Positions 37,128 to 49,246 of a stretch of 64,000 nucleotides of DNA are shown one piece after another. The notes under the pieces are model-generated. The model did no database searches, was not told the DNA's origin, and saw only the letters and a program-made list of their open reading frames with translations. The stretch is from Macrophomina tecta (Eukaryota > Ascomycota > Dothideomycetes > Botryosphaeriales > Botryosphaeriaceae). Location of the stretch: NCBI GenBank assembly GCA_024180945.1, contig JAKSGN010000002.1, positions 186,001 to 250,000 on the forward strand, in the 5' to 3' direction. The first letter of the stretch is position 1; every line of letters begins with the position of its first letter. Both the position numbers and the translations under genes were made by a program.

Positions 37128-38306
37128 CTGCTTGTGCAGGGGATCGCACCCGTCTCGACAGAACGCCAGTGGTAGCACCACAAACGCTTCCCCACAACAA
37201 CAGCCAATCTCGTCTGCAGCGGCGCTTTCAAGCACTGCGACGGATAGTACCGATTTGCTGACGTCATCGACATCATCTCCTTCTGCGACCTCCTATGATC
37301 TGAGCTCGAACCGCCCGGGTGGGACATTGCTCATTTACCTGGGACGACCCGTCACGAATACGGTTGCGACCGGCGCGGACGATCGACATTTGGGGGACCG
37401 ATGAAGCGAGGAGCGCGAGCGCTAGGTTGTTTGCGGTAGAGGGATGTGGGGATGGTCTTGGTGCCCGAAGCACAAAAGAAGATTGGTGTACATGTTTGTT
37501 TACGGCGAAAGGCGTGCGTATGATAGGCGTTTCTGTGACGAAAGTGAATCACAATGTGTGGAGGATGATTTGCGAAAAACTCAAGAATAGCTCCATTGAT
37601 TGAAAACGCTTCCCTCCGAACACTCCTAACTAATGACCGACATTAACCTCCCTTTGGCGCGTGATACCTATACAAGTTTCCTTTGCATCCCAAGTAGAAA
37701 AACGATTTCCCCGATTGAACAATGGCCTTTCGGGAGACAAATGGTGAGAGGCCTCCCCAAACTCCAGAAGAATTCCCCAAGGTCGTCCTTGTTCGTTTAC
37801 GCGGCATAGATAAATTTTCCTTTTTCGTACAAGATTAGAGAGAAAAAGCCTCGGGTCAACCGGGAACGTGGGATGCGTGACGGGTAAGGGAGGTGTCAAG
37901 GCTCCGAGTATGTACTCCAGGACGGTGTTGATACACACGTCTCGATCGTCGAACAATGGGAGGAAAAGAAATGTGCACCCAACGGACATGTTCAGCTTGG
38001 CCGAGTCTGTGCGCGTGTACGCAGATGGGGAAGGTTTCCCAGGTATTTGGCGGAAGCTGCTGGAAAGCTATTACAACGGCCGGAACGGGGTATCAACGCT
38101 CAACGCTTGCAAACGCAGACAGCAATGAGACAAAACAGAACGGGGTATGAACAAACAGTGGAGTCGGGCCAGGCGCGTTGGGCTAGGCGTGGGAGGGGCA
38201 TCAAGGGAATCCTCAGCGGCAAGCGGGTCCGGCAGGAGTGGGGCTGGATAGACGGCAGATCCAGTGGCAGTCCCGGCCCAGTGGAAATGGGGGGCGGCGA
38301 GGCAGC
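37128..38306. other. Border sequence without a convincing gene
   Basis: This is normal-composition DNA between the repeat block and the first host gene. Short frames exist on both strands (up to about 119 codons) but overlap one another, have no domain and no supporting splice pattern. A Q/S/T-rich frame on the + strand (37132-37404) could be a relic of a gene cut by the LTR. The part next to 38306 is probably the 3' UTR of the Ras-like gene. Confidence 0.5.
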
Positions 38307-39144
38307 TCACTTGCCCTGCAGCTTGCGCTTCAGCTTCGAAAACACGTCGTCCGCCTCTTTCTTCTCCGACTTGGCGGCGAGGATGCGCTCGGCGAGGCCG
38401 ATGAAGGCATCGTCAATGCCCTGCTCGTTCAGGGCGGAGGTCTCAAAGTAGGGCGCGCCGCGTTGCCGGGCGAAATCGGCGCCCTTGGCCAGGTTAGCGC
38501 GCTCGGCCTGGGGGAGCTCCAGGTCGACCTTGTTGGCAACAATGACGACGGGCATGGTTTTGCGGCCCTTGGGGTCCTTGAAGTGGTTGCAGATGAAGTT
38601 AAAGACGTTGATGACGGTCTCGACGCTCTCGCGCGACGTGGGCGAGTAGACCAGCATGACGCCGTCGGCCTGGCTGATCTGGTGCACGGCAATGGGGGTG
38701 TCCATGTGCACGGAGAACGTGTCGTTGACGGAGAGCATGTAGTCGTCGTTGTTGCTCAGCTTGACGGCCTTGGAGCCGCTAATGCGGTCGCCCGGGTGGA
38801 AGCGAAAGTGGGTGTGGCCGTAGGCATACTATTGGCCGGGGGTCAGCGATGCGGGCAGCGAGGGCCGGGCGAGGTACCTTTTTGACGAGCTCGGACTTGC
38901 CGACGCCGGTGTCGCCCATCACGGTGATCTTGAAGTTGTCGCGCATGCGGTTGGGGTTGGCGGGCAGGCCATTGTCCAGGGGCGCCTGCGAGGGCTGGGG
39001 CGCGCTCGACGGCGACGACACGCTGTCGATGCTGACCTGGCCATCGCGCGACGAGAGGCTGCGGATGCTGGAGACGGTCGAGCCGGGCTGGTTCTTGGAG
39101 TTCTTCATGTTCTGCTGGCTGTGCTTGGGGCGGGGCGACTCCAT
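38307..39144 (-). CDS. Ras-like small GTPase, atypical (no CAAX, altered G3)
   Basis: Two exons, 39144-38878 and 38828-38307, flank a 49-bp GT-AG intron and encode 262 residues. Residues 1-70 are a low-complexity S/P/Q-rich extension. G1 is GDTGVGKS (77-84), G4 is NKVD (188-191) and G5 is ETSAL (218-222), so the fold is that of a Ras-superfamily GTPase. The expected G3 motif DTAGQE is not present: the region reads HMDTPIAVHQISQADG and is several residues shorter than in Ras, so switch II is altered. The C-terminus (KLKRKLQGK) is basic but has no CAAX cysteine, so prenylation is unlikely. The start was chosen because the frame then runs straight into the GTPase domain; upstream codons belong to the shared promoter. 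The exact subfamily is not recognised. Confidence 0.85.
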
Positions 39145-39597
39145 GGCTTTGCTTTTTCCGGGTTGCAGCTCCCAGGCGAGGGAGAAGAGATGCGGCGGGC
39201 TGCGAGAAGAAGATCGCGGACGGGGGCACATATGAGCGGCCGGCTTGGGCAGCACGCATGGCACCCAGCTAGTCAGGCACGGGGGGCCAGCGCGCCCGGC
39301 CAGTGGCTGGTCGGCCCGTCGCAAACACGCCCTGGCCCCTCGTCGCGCGCGCTGAGCTGCCAGGGCGCGGCGGCGACCAGCCATGCGGCCAGCGGCTCTG
39401 CCGCGACGCCGTCGACCGCTCTCCGCAGTCGCCCTGGCCCTCTGCTCGCCCTTCTTCTGCCCTATATGCCACCGGTGACGCGCAGGGGCGCGTTGTGGGT
39501 ACTCCAAGAAACAGCCCCCCGGCCGAGCAGATCCTCTCCTGAACGCCGCTTGCCCCGTCTGGGCAGTCTTGCGTAGCGACCTCCGTGCGCCGTCGCC
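39145..39597. promoter_or_regulatory. Divergent promoter region of Ras-like GTPase and PPN2-like gene
   Basis: The 453 bp separate two divergent start codons. The sequence is GC-rich, and no clear TATA box is visible. The long open frames here on both strands (for example 39269-39826, -) are a by-product of GC content. Confidence 0.5.
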
Positions 39598-41347
39598 ATG
39601 CCCGCCCGAACACGCGACAGTGACGACGCCCACCGCGACGCGGCTCCCGGCCCCGACAGAGAGCAAGTCCACCACGCCTCCGCCTCGCCGCCCCCGGATC
39701 GCCATCAGCAGCCAAGCCGCTGGCCCCCGTCAGCTCCCAGATACCCGTCTTCTCCTGCGCCGCCGGCACGCGCTTCCGATGCCTCGCTAGCGCCAGCATC
39801 CTACGTCCCGGCACAGCCTCAAGCACCGCACTCTCGCTCCCGTCCTCACCAGCTGCCCCACTCGCGCTCCTCCTCGTCCTCCTCCTCTTGCTCCTCCGCC
39901 AGCTCGTCCTCTGCCACCCTCGCGTCCGCCTTCTCTCCGTCCCCCTGCCGTCCTATCGACTACCGATACATGGCCGCCCCATCGTCCAATGACCTCGAGC
40001 CCTACGAGGTGGCCGGCGACGACAAGCTTCCCGCCCATCATCCGCGGAGAGGAGACAGTCGCAACTGGCAACAACATCGGCCATTGATCGAGAACGTCAC
40101 CAACGAATGGCGCAAGACCAACCAGGACCTGGACCCTGATGACGACGATTTCTACTACAGCGACAAGCAGAACTGGTACACCCCTGCAATCATCACCTTC
40201 ATCGCCGCCCAACGAATTCCGCGACGGATCCAGCGTGCGATCCTCACAGCCGTCGTCTCCACGATCCTTTTGTTCTTCTCGTGGAGATGGTTCCTAGGCC
40301 CCTACTGGGCCGAACAAACGAATCTCAACGACGCCCTGACTGGTCCCCAGAAATACGGCTTCTACGGCGCCAACGCCAGGCCCGCCTTCACAGACATGGT
40401 GCAGGTCAAGACATTGGATCCTAGCCTGCTCCCTACCTCGTCCGCTGACCGGCAGCGTCTCGTGGTGGTGGGAGATGTGCACGGCTGCAAGTCGGAACGT
40501 GAGTGCCCACCTTTTTCCATGGACATACTGATCGCGCCTTCCTGACGTCGCGTTCTCTAGTCGTCGAGCTGCTGAACAAGATCGACTTCCGCCCTGCCGC
40601 CGATCATCTCGTCCTCACTGGTGACATCATCGCCAAGGGCCCTGACTCCCCCGGCGTGGTCGATTTTGCGCGCGATGTCCGTGCGTCTTGCGTTCGCGGT
40701 AATCATGATGATCGCATTCTGCTTACCCGCAAAGCCATGAGGGTTGCTGAACAGGACATGGGTGATAACAAGCATCTTGGCGAAGATGAGGGCCGCAATG
40801 CTGGAAGCAACAAGGACAAGGAGCTGGCGAAGAAGTTCAACGCAAAGCAGATCGAGTGGCTTGAGCAATGTCCGGTCATCCTGAAAGTTGGCCAGATTAA
40901 GGGAATGGGTGAGGTCGTCGTCGCGCACGGCGGTCTCATTCCGGGCGTGGACTTGGACAGGCATGACCCGTTCCAGGTGATGAACATGCGGACCATCGAC
41001 CTGGACACCAAGGTGCCGAGCGCCGGGCGCCACGGGACACCATGGTACAAGGTAAGCTATTCTCTCGCTAGTTCTGCACCAGCGCTTCGCTGATTGCATC
41101 TTGACAGTACTGGAACTACTACATGAAGCACATCCCCGAGGAGAAGCGCAGCACAGTCATTTACGGCCATGATGCAAAGACTGGACTCAAGATCAAGAAG
41201 TACTCGAAGGGCCTCGACTCTAACTGCGTCAAGGGCGGCAAGCTCACTGCCCTCGTTATCGAGGCTGACCCGAAGGGCGGTCCCGCGAAGCAGAGCCTCG
41301 TTCATGTCAATTGTGGCGGGTACGTCGCCGATGAGGACAAGAAATAG
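39598..41347 (+). CDS. PPN2-like membrane-anchored metallophosphatase
   Basis: Three exons (39598-40498, 40561-41051, 41108-41347) encode 543 residues. The calcineurin-like phosphoesterase motifs are complete: GDVHG (292-296), GDIIAKGPDS (321-330), RGNHDD (346-351), AHGG (422-425) and YGHDAKTGL (483-491). The GDxHG-to-GHDA arrangement and the single membrane segment before the domain (214-233, AILTAVVSTILLFFSWRWFL) match the vacuolar endopolyphosphatase PPN2 family (yeast YNL217W), which cleaves polyphosphate in the vacuole lumen. The acidic cytosolic part (DLDPDDDDFYYSDKQ) precedes the membrane segment. Residues 1-124 are S/P-rich and could be untranslated: an in-frame ATG at 39970 (MAAPSSNDLEPYE) is the alternative start, but the context at 39598 (gccATG) is better. 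Family assignment is firm; substrate is inferred. Confidence 0.88.
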
Positions 41348-44012
41348 TTGGCTCTCCCGCGGTTTCTCCCTCGTGTTTGAGTTTTTCTTTCTGAGTATAG
41401 GCATTGCGTTGCATCTTGAGAGATATGTATATCTCACGTATTTCAATTTCTTGGGTGGTCATCAAGACTCGCGGCGTTTATATTGGAGATGATAGGTTCG
41501 GGACGTCATTCGGCAATTGAGACATATGGACGTGCATACGGGTATATTGAGCGAAGGCCGGTTCATTATTGCACCTGTGGATATTTGAAGGCAGATTTGC
41601 CAACACTGGGAAAGGCACGCATGAGATTGTACTCACTTTCTAGTGAAGATTGCTCAAGAGAGCGGGCGGGCGTTTTGTGGGTCTTGGTCTGCGATCTCCC
41701 TAATTTGCGTCATATAATGCAGCACGAGTTACAAACTGCTGCCAATCCAACTGTTCTATTTTCTCTGCCCTCGTTCCTACAACCTTCCTCATCAGACGGC
41801 AGGGGATGTATTGGTCAAGGAGAACAGGGAGGAAGAAAAAAGCGCGCAAATCCGCATCACTTCTCAACACTAAGCAGTCTCCTTGTCTTTTTCACGGCCC
41901 ACGTCCCCCTCCCGCCTTCGCTGCACCGGCACACCCTGTCTGCAACTCGTACATCTCGACCGATGCCCTGCGATGGCACCGTCCCTTGTGCTCGCTGCTG
42001 TTTCTCCTGCCACCACAACCATCACCACCACCACCTCCTCCTCCTCCTCCTCCTCCTCCTCCTCCTCCTCCCCAGCAAGCTGACAGCAGCTAGACCACCC
42101 CTACCCGCGCCATCATCCGCGGCGATTGAGCGCTGGATGATGACGCCGGTGGCGATCGTTGTAGTTGAGAATAGCTGCGCGGATCAAGACCGCTCGGACA
42201 CAAGGTTGGGGCATGTGTTCAGCAGAGGGCTGCTGTTGCGCCGCGGCTGGGACGACGTGCGTTTGGAGCGGCGGCGGGTGAGCAGGGATGGATCTGTTGT
42301 TCGAGGGGTCGGGCGGCTGAAGAGCGGTGGTGGAGGCGGCAGCGCCGACGGCGAGGCGGTAGTGGTAGAGGCGATGGCGGTAAGGTGAGGAGGGCGAGAA
42401 GGTAGAGGATGCTTTTGGTCGGTAGGAGGGAGGAGTTAGTGAGTGTGCGGGCGGGACAGAGAGAAAGAGAGTGCATGTGGTGCTGACGTACACTTTGTCG
42501 CATACCAAGGCCATAATAAAGATTGCAGCTCTCTAGGTGCAGTAGTAACCGTCGCTACCGCCGCAGTTAGCCTCAGTCATAGCCCCAAGCGATGCTAACG
42601 GCGATGAGCCAGAGGAAGATGAACACTGCGTCTGAGCAGATCATCGCCCATGCACTGCAGGCGCGTGGGTTTGGGTGATGAGGTGATACATGGATACTTC
42701 TCTGCTTGCGCAGGCCTGTGTGCGGCTTCAATTATCTGGGGCTAATGAGGAGTAGGTGTTCTCATAGTGCAAACAAGTTATCTCCAGCATACGCGAGGGG
42801 CTTACGAGAATAATGGGATTAATTTAGAGGTCACGCGGCTCGTGGTAGAGATGGTGGGCGCTGAGAGCGAGGGTAGCTGCAGCAAAGATGAACTGCAGAA
42901 CACGCAATATATTATACCATCGGAGCAGGACAATCATATGGTCCGAATGGCCGAGCATCATAGCAGCTCTGATTTATTTTCCTCGGTTTTTGCTAGATAT
43001 TGAAAGGGATGGAAAGAGAGGAGAAGGTCTGTCTCTCAAAAGAGGGGATCAACGTAATATACCATAACTGTGCGATCCTTTAGTCCTCTTCGAGTGCTCC
43101 GCAGCAGCATTGGATGCCTTTGATGGAAGGTTCGGGGCTGGAACACAAGTACCTACTCACGAGCAATGATGCGGGCTGAGCAGGAACACTAGTGTGCCCC
43201 CTCAAGTTCCTGGTCGGAAAGATGCCACCATGCATGGAGCAAAGCTGGCCTAGGAAGTTGCATTTAATGATCTTAGAGCGCGGATTACAAAATGCAATTA
43301 CTACAGATAAAGTGTCACATATGAAATTATCGGAAAGAATAAGACGATAAACGCTAAGAAAAATGGTCAGGAGAGTTTTCTTTGACCAATTTTAATTCTT
43401 GATGTAGGTTACTGAACCAGTCCAGCCACTGATTAAAATGTAGCCCTGCGGTTGTCCTATATGAATACAAGGAGGCTAAGCAAGTAGCAAATAGCCAGGA
43501 TCAAGCTTCTCTGAACGACAAGCTTTTGAAAGTATATGCCGTGTGAATGAGAGAAAGTACTCACCAATGAAGGCCACAAGATCATGGAATGCAGTCTTGC
43601 TACTGTATCAATTCGCAGCCATCTTGAGCAAATGATACACATATTATGATTCATTGCGATGCGCTCAACGACTTGTTCTCTGCCGAGGGGATGCATCTTG
43701 AAAATCAAGGGAAAATTTCAAGGAAGCTGAGGGCGACCCATGAAACTTTTGCCAGTGAGCGTAGCCAATGTCAATTCACGGAAAGCCCAAGACGTCGGAT
43801 TGAACGGTGAGCCGAGGGCGTGCTGAACAATTGAATTCAATTTCGGGACCGATCGAACAAGGCTGCGCATTTAGTGCCCGACGATAGGTCAAATTTCAAA
43901 GAAGTATGCGCGCGAAACAAATGTGAGACAAGTTCATTCGGGTATCATACGTACAATGTAGCCTGAAGTGGCATGTCGGTCTATTTTCAAACTCCACATT
44001 CATACTCGTCAA
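41348..44012. other. Long intergenic region, no supported gene
   Basis: The first part is 3' UTR of the PPN2-like gene. Frames such as 41483-42388 (+) and 42113-42514 (-) are low complexity or shadow each other, and none shows a domain. A CCT/CTC microsatellite lies at 42024-42072. The stretch 43000-44012 is of moderate GC with no frame above about 83 codons. The last part must include the 3' UTR of VPS34. Confidence 0.5.
42024..42072. repeat. CCT trinucleotide microsatellite
   Basis: About sixteen near-perfect units of cct/ctc follow a (cac)n start (catcaccaccaccacc). It is an ordinary simple repeat in an intergenic region. Confidence 0.9.
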
Positions 44013-46848
44013 TCAAGCTCGCCAGTTCTGGACCAAGTGGTGCAGCCGGTCGATCACCAAAGGCATGACAGCATTGAGTGAGTCTTGAATTAAGCCCTCA
44101 AAATGCCTGATGGCCTCTTCTTCGGTCATCTCCAGGCACATTCTCTCCTGAACCTTCCATACAGCCTTATCACGCTCAATCTTGATGTCTGGAATATTTG
44201 CATCGCGCATTAGACTGAAGAGGTTCAGGATAAGGCTTGACTGCTTCCGTAGCGTGGTGTAGGCCGTGAAACAGTAGTTTTTAAAGGCCGTGAAATTGGG
44301 AGAGTTTGGCCCGCCCATGCCGGCAATCATCAGATTGTCAAGCTTCATCAACGGTGCAAAGGGTTTGGGATCGCGACCCAGGATGTATCCGAAGTCTGCA
44401 TGGAAGAAGTGGCCATCGGGCGCCAAAAGAAGATTGTCCAAGTGGCGGTCTCCTACACCCAGCAAATAGGTAATAACGCAGTAGCCAGCACATGACTTCA
44501 CGTAGGTGTCCATAGCTTCTTTTCGCACTCCGAGTGGCGCACTCTCATCGGGGTTATTGGCCCGCAAATACGAAAGGATACTTCCCTGGCCTTTGTACTT
44601 CGTGACAGCAGCAGCCAATGGGGTGCTGGGGACGAATTGCATGGCACCAGCTGTTGTAGATGTTGCAAGGATCCGATAGGGGGAAAGCTTGAGATCAAGG
44701 TTCTCTAGTCTCAGTAGACGATCCATGAGGGTGATAATCTGAATGACCAACTGATCTTGGCGAAGATCGTCACCCGTTTTGAAGATGACCGGGTATTTCG
44801 CGCCTGCCGTGGTTTTGAAGTTAATGAGGAGTGGAAAGAGAGAAGACTTGAAGACATTGCAATCTTCCGGGAAGACCCCAATTACCTCGACGCTAGGGTC
44901 GAGTGGAAGTGGTAACGGGGGGTCGATTTGGACCAGCTCGTTCTTGGGGTCTGCTAAAAACCGCTTCAGACTCTCGATCTTACGAGGCCGATCATCCCTC
45001 GAGAACCGAATTTCCTTGGATATTTTCGAGAGAACGGTGATCAGCTCACTCTGTCTTTTGAGTACACCGCGCCTGGCGACTCCGTCCTCAGTTTCCTCGA
45101 GCGTTTTCATGAATTTGTATTCAACGCTAGCGAAGAGTTTCCGATGTTCAGAACCTTGTTCAGGGCTGTGGTCGTCGACTTCCACTATGAGATACCAATG
45201 GAAGAAGGTGCCCAGCCTCAGGTTTAGAGATGCCCGTGTGATGAGGAAGCGAGCCAATGATGAGTCCTGTGTCGGCTCGCCATCGGAATCTGTTTCAACG
45301 GGCTCGTACTTAAGAGCTTGGACAAGCTGCAACAAGTACAACTGCAGCTCTTCGTCATCAGCCTTGCGCAAGCGATCCACAGCGTACGAGCGAACTGCTG
45401 GATGATCAAAAGAGGGACCGAGCAGCTCAAGAGCATCGTCAATATCAATCTCTGTCCATTTCGACAATAGTTGGGCTGCTTGGCGGGCTTCGCCGGCTTC
45501 ATTCCAAGAAACAGATTTTACGAATTTGGTGAGGGCGCGTTTGTCTCTGGTTAGGTGATGCCTGAATTTCCATACCATGTCCTTGTCATCCGCACTCAGC
45601 TCGTGGGTTGGGCCGTAGGACATTATAACGTTCAGTTCATCGCGGGCCTTGGCGTTGGGCTTCATGTCGCGATCCATGACTCCCGTCCGATGGTTACGGA
45701 CCAGCCTCCTGTGCTTGCTTTCTGCAGGATTGTCCCGAATACCAACTTCAGGGTCGTAGATCCTGATTAGCCGGCCGATTTCAGGATCATAATCTCCAAC
45801 GCCATTGTTGATGCCGGGGCCAAAAGACACTTCTGGGGGTGGCTTCAAGTTGACGTCGCCCAGTGAAGAAGACTGCTGCATGGTCGAGATGGGTGGTGCT
45901 GGGTATTCGCGGTCCGTGTACACGATTGGATGGTCGAAACGGGGAAACTCGACATGGAGGAAAAACTTGTCCTCGTCAACTTCCTCGTCCCCGGAACTGT
46001 CTCCGTCTTCGGCTCCATTACGTTTCGGCGCGCCGGCTTTGGGTCCATACTTCGAACGGCTCCGGTAGGTGCTACGTTCGAGTTGTTCCATTTTTCGAAA
46101 GACCATCTGATCTAGCCATCTATTCTCCGGTATCTCGCCCATTTCGTGCTTTTTCATCAAAGTCTCCAATCGTTCCATCTCGGTCATGTCAGGGTCAACC
46201 TCTTCCTCAACCGATTTCCCGTTCCTCCGACCCCGACGACGGGGCGGGATGACGTGTGGCGTTGTTGATGACGAGAAACCGTCAGCGGCCTTGTGCAGAT
46301 GGATTCTACATCTTTGCCTACCCTTTTGAAGAGTGTTATCCTTATCGAAAAGAGGGATGGTTGTGCCGCCAAAGGGTGTGGCATGGATCTGGCTGTCCTC
46401 CGTAGGCGATAAATCCCACACGGTGAGGGCCAAGTGGGACGACTGCGGAATAGTCGAGTATGACACGGGCAGAGTTAACCATTCGTTCCACGTGCGGCTG
46501 GACTTGAAAGACTTGTAGCTGGTCTGGACGGGGACGGTAAGCGGTTTGCTGTCGGCCCACAGCTGGGCGGTAACGAAGAGCTCTGAGTGGGGGCTGGGGC
46601 CAGTCAGCAAGGCAGAATACGCGAGGAGAGGGATTGTGAGACATGCCTGAGATTTGAGCCTCTATGCCTCAGGTCAGGGTGCTTCAGCAGCGTGGAGAAG
46701 GGAATAGGCTTCTGGTGCCCGTCGAGGTTGTTTCTACACGCGATTTAGTATCAGCGAGCCTGACTCTTCTGGAGGGGGGGGGGACCGACATCCTCACATG
46801 GACGGGCAGCTCGAGCGCCGATGAGCTGGCGAAGGAAAAGGGCTCCAT
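44013..46848 (-). CDS. VPS34: Phosphatidylinositol 3-kinase VPS34 (class III)
   Basis: Three exons, 46848-46790, 46733-46647 and 46593-44013, encode 908 residues. VPS34 phosphorylates phosphatidylinositol to PI3P on endosomal and autophagic membranes, in complex with Vps15 and Vps30/Atg6 (family knowledge). An N-terminal C2 domain (from MEPFSFASSSALELPVHVRI; FVTAQLWADSKPLTVPVQT) is followed by a helical PIK domain (about 320-500). The kinase domain carries FKTGDDLRQDQ (653-663), the catalytic loop GVGDRHLDN (761-769), the metal-binding DFGYILGRDPKP (782-793) and a C-terminus ending in HHLVQNWRA. The first intron is GT-AG (56 bp). The second (46594-46646, 53 bp) starts with GC: only gcatgt...cccag keeps the frame and gives RHRGSNLSPHSELFVTAQLW, as expected for the family. 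Length and motifs are normal for a functional enzyme. Confidence 0.96.
46594..46646 (-). other. VPS34: GC-AG intron in VPS34
   Basis: The donor is AG|GCATGT and the acceptor CCCCAG. No GT donor nearby restores the reading frame: the only other candidate, gt at 46642, leaves the wrong phase. The exon join gives GSN-L-S-PHSEL, in line with the conserved GSN-x-SP segment of fungal VPS34. Confidence 0.75.
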
Positions 46849-47189
46849 GGCGTGTGGATGGGAGGATTGTGGGTGGAGGGTGTTGGCGGAGCTGCAGGAC
46901 AAGCTGTGTGCACAGGCCAGGCGGTGGAGAGTAATCTGCCGGTGGGCGGGCGCCAAGCCGCAGCTGGTCGCGTCACGGTCGCGACAACGTCGGCCTCGCG
47001 TTTGCTCACCCGCCGCACCTGCCATCACCCGCCTTCTCACCATCATTCGGCCTGGCTCGGCAGCCACTTGGGGTCTCTTTTGCCGCTTCGCTGCCCTTCG
47101 TCTTCGCTGCTTGCGATCTTCGGCTTTGTTACACCTGCTCTCGCCCGCATTGGCCAGCGCGCTGTTCATTCACCTAGTCTGTTGTTGCC
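46849..47189. promoter_or_regulatory. Divergent promoter region of VPS34 and NSE4
   Basis: The 341 bp separate two divergent start codons. Pyrimidine-rich tracts run toward NSE4. No TATA box is seen, as usual for housekeeping genes of this kind. Confidence 0.55.
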
Positions 47190-48815
47190 ATGGCACGATT
47201 AAACAACAGCATCTCGGCCTCCAGGTCCAGTGTTGACTCGTCCCTCTACCGCGAACGCACACCCGACGGTCAGCTCGCCGCCTCTTCTGCCCGCCAACGA
47301 GCCGCCCGCTCCACCACTGCCTTGTCAACCCTCTCCTCGCCCACGGACGCCTCTAGTGATAAAGAAAACTATCCCAACGAATACGCCGCTCGCATGGACA
47401 AAGGCAAGGCGCCTATGCGCCCGCCTTCCATGCCTACACCTACGTCGGATGGTAACGAAACACCCCGAGCCAACAAGAGAAGACGACTGCAGGATCGCGA
47501 CGCGTCCGTTGCAACAACAACCACCACCAACGGCGAGCCTATCGCTGATCTTCAGTTCTACAACCCGGATCAAGATCCCGAGGAGCGCCGCCAGCTGCGT
47601 AGGGATCTGCGCCGTCAATTCCGCGACTTTAATGGTACGCCATCCTATTTTTCTACCGGGTTGATTTGTGGTTGACATGGGATTAGATGACCGCGACAGG
47701 CTCATGGCCGGCGATAACGCTGAGTTGGTTAAATACATCGAAAGATCTAATACTTTGATGGGCAAGGTCAAGCAAACATCGGACGCCACCCTCGACTCCC
47801 GCTTCTTGGTCGCCGCCAGTGATCTTACTTTGAAGAAAACCACTGCCATGGTGATGGGAGCCAATTCGACTGGCATCGATGTCGACGAATTTGTTTCCAA
47901 GTGTATTATGTTCATGCAAAACAATGGCTACGAGAACGAAGATGAGATCCCAGCGACTCAAGCAGCATCGACACAAGCTCGTGCCCGAAGACGGGCAATG
48001 CAAGCCAAAATAGATAGTGACGATGAACAAGAAGACCCCGGCGATGCCCTTGCCTGGGACGTCCTTGGCGAACGCGCATGTTTTAGCAACAACCGGCGGC
48101 CTCCGGTCTCTGGTTTCCTTCTCGGGCCTCTGTCCGTCCAGAAGCGTGTCAGAGCCACCCAGACACAGCGGCGTGCGCGTCTACGGCGGGATCCGCAACT
48201 AGAGAGACGGCCTGAGTCTCTCGAGCCTGAAGACATCCAGCGGCAAGAGAACTCAAACTTGATGACGTTGGTGAAGAAGATCCGTACCGAGCTCGAGACA
48301 GTAATCGAGCGTCGTATGGACGCTGTCAACGATGAGCTGGGCAACGAGTACCCGGATGTTGACCCGCCAGAGGATGTCTTCGAGGAGACCTTGGAGAGAC
48401 ATGGAATCACGCAGACAAGCGAAGAGGACGTAGCCATATCCCTGTTCGAGTTCGCTATCAATCCACAATCTTTCGGCCAGACTGTGGAAAATCTCTTCTA
48501 CACCAGCTTCCTCATCCGAGAAGGCAGCGTAAGGATAGAGAAGGATAAGCACGGTCTGCCAATAATATGTGAGTCGCATATCTATAGCCGATGAGCGTGC
48601 AATTCTGATACTTTGTAGGCCCCGCAGATACCCGTGGAGTGAACGAGCAACTGAACGAGCACCGTGCCAAGAACTCCTCAAGGCATCAAGCTGTGTTTAG
48701 CATAGACTATCCCATGTGGCAGAAGTTCATCGAGGCATTCGATATCCGAGATCCTGTGATTGCTCACCGGAATGATGAGCAACCTACTCAGTCGGTACGC
48801 GGCTGGTACGGCTAA
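47190..48815 (+). CDS. NSE4: SMC5-SMC6 complex kleisin subunit NSE4
   Basis: Three exons (47190-47634, 47687-48568, 48619-48815) with GT-AG introns of 52 and 50 bp encode 507 residues. NSE4 bridges the heads of Smc5 and Smc6 and binds Nse1-Nse3 in the nucleus; the complex acts in recombination repair (family knowledge). Residues 1-120 are S/T-rich and probably disordered, ending in a basic patch (NKRRR). The N-terminal conserved part begins at about 125 (DPEERRQLRRDLRRQFRDFN) and contains AELVKYIERSNTLMGKVKQT. The central family signature ACFSNNRRPPVSGFLLGPLSVQK is at 279-301. The C-terminal Nse4 domain (SLFEFAINPQSFGQTVENLFYTSFLIREG, 400-428; DYPMWQKFIEAFDI, 472-485) ends near the stop. It shares a promoter with VPS34. 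Confidence 0.95.
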
Positions 48816-49246
48816 CGGATGAAAAGCCTGTTCGAGTATCCTTTCAAAACAAGCGGTAGGGTTGCTTTACTGCCTCTCATTTAGAATGCCCAGCTTCAAG
48901 TCTCTGCGACCGGTGTCCACGGGCCGCCTACTAACTAGGGCATCATGCCTACCCTCGGCCTGTTGCCAGGGCCGGCATTCATTTTGTTGCTGTCACACCC
49001 CCCTTCGTAGTTGATTTCCCAGAGGTTTCGGCGCCATCTTGGTATAAAAAGGGCGGCTTTTGTTCAGCGATCTCTGAGAGCAACGGCGTGTCCAAGGCCT
49101 TCTTAGAATCATGGGTTATATGGTTCAAGTTTTGTTTTTTCACGGCTTGAGATGAGAATTTTATTCTATAATATTACATTTTTCAGAAGCCTTTTTTTTC
49201 GCCGCTTCCAAACATTCTACCGACCCCATCCGCCATTGACGTCCAC
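48816..49246. other. Convergent intergenic region between NSE4 and the HAD gene
   Basis: The 431 bp hold the 3' ends of both genes. Near 49130-49200 there is a T-rich stretch (tttttcacgg, attttattctataatattac) that could serve 3'-end formation. No frame of note. Confidence 0.5.

Noticed and set aside
36968..37603. Overlapping frames of 66-119 codons on both strands
   Set aside because: They overlap one another and the LTR fragment, have no domain and no splice support.
39269..39826. 185-codon frame on the - strand upstream of the Ras-like gene
   Set aside because: It lies in the GC-rich divergent promoter and overlaps the first exon of the PPN2-like gene; it is R/G/A-rich, as GC-driven frames are.
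42024..42072. Trinucleotide repeat as a possible CRISPR-like array
   Set aside because: There are no spacers; it is a simple (CCT)n microsatellite in a eukaryotic genome.
41483..42388. 301-codon frame on the + strand
   Set aside because: It runs through the CCT microsatellite, has poly-His/Leu and Gly/Val low complexity, and no conserved block.
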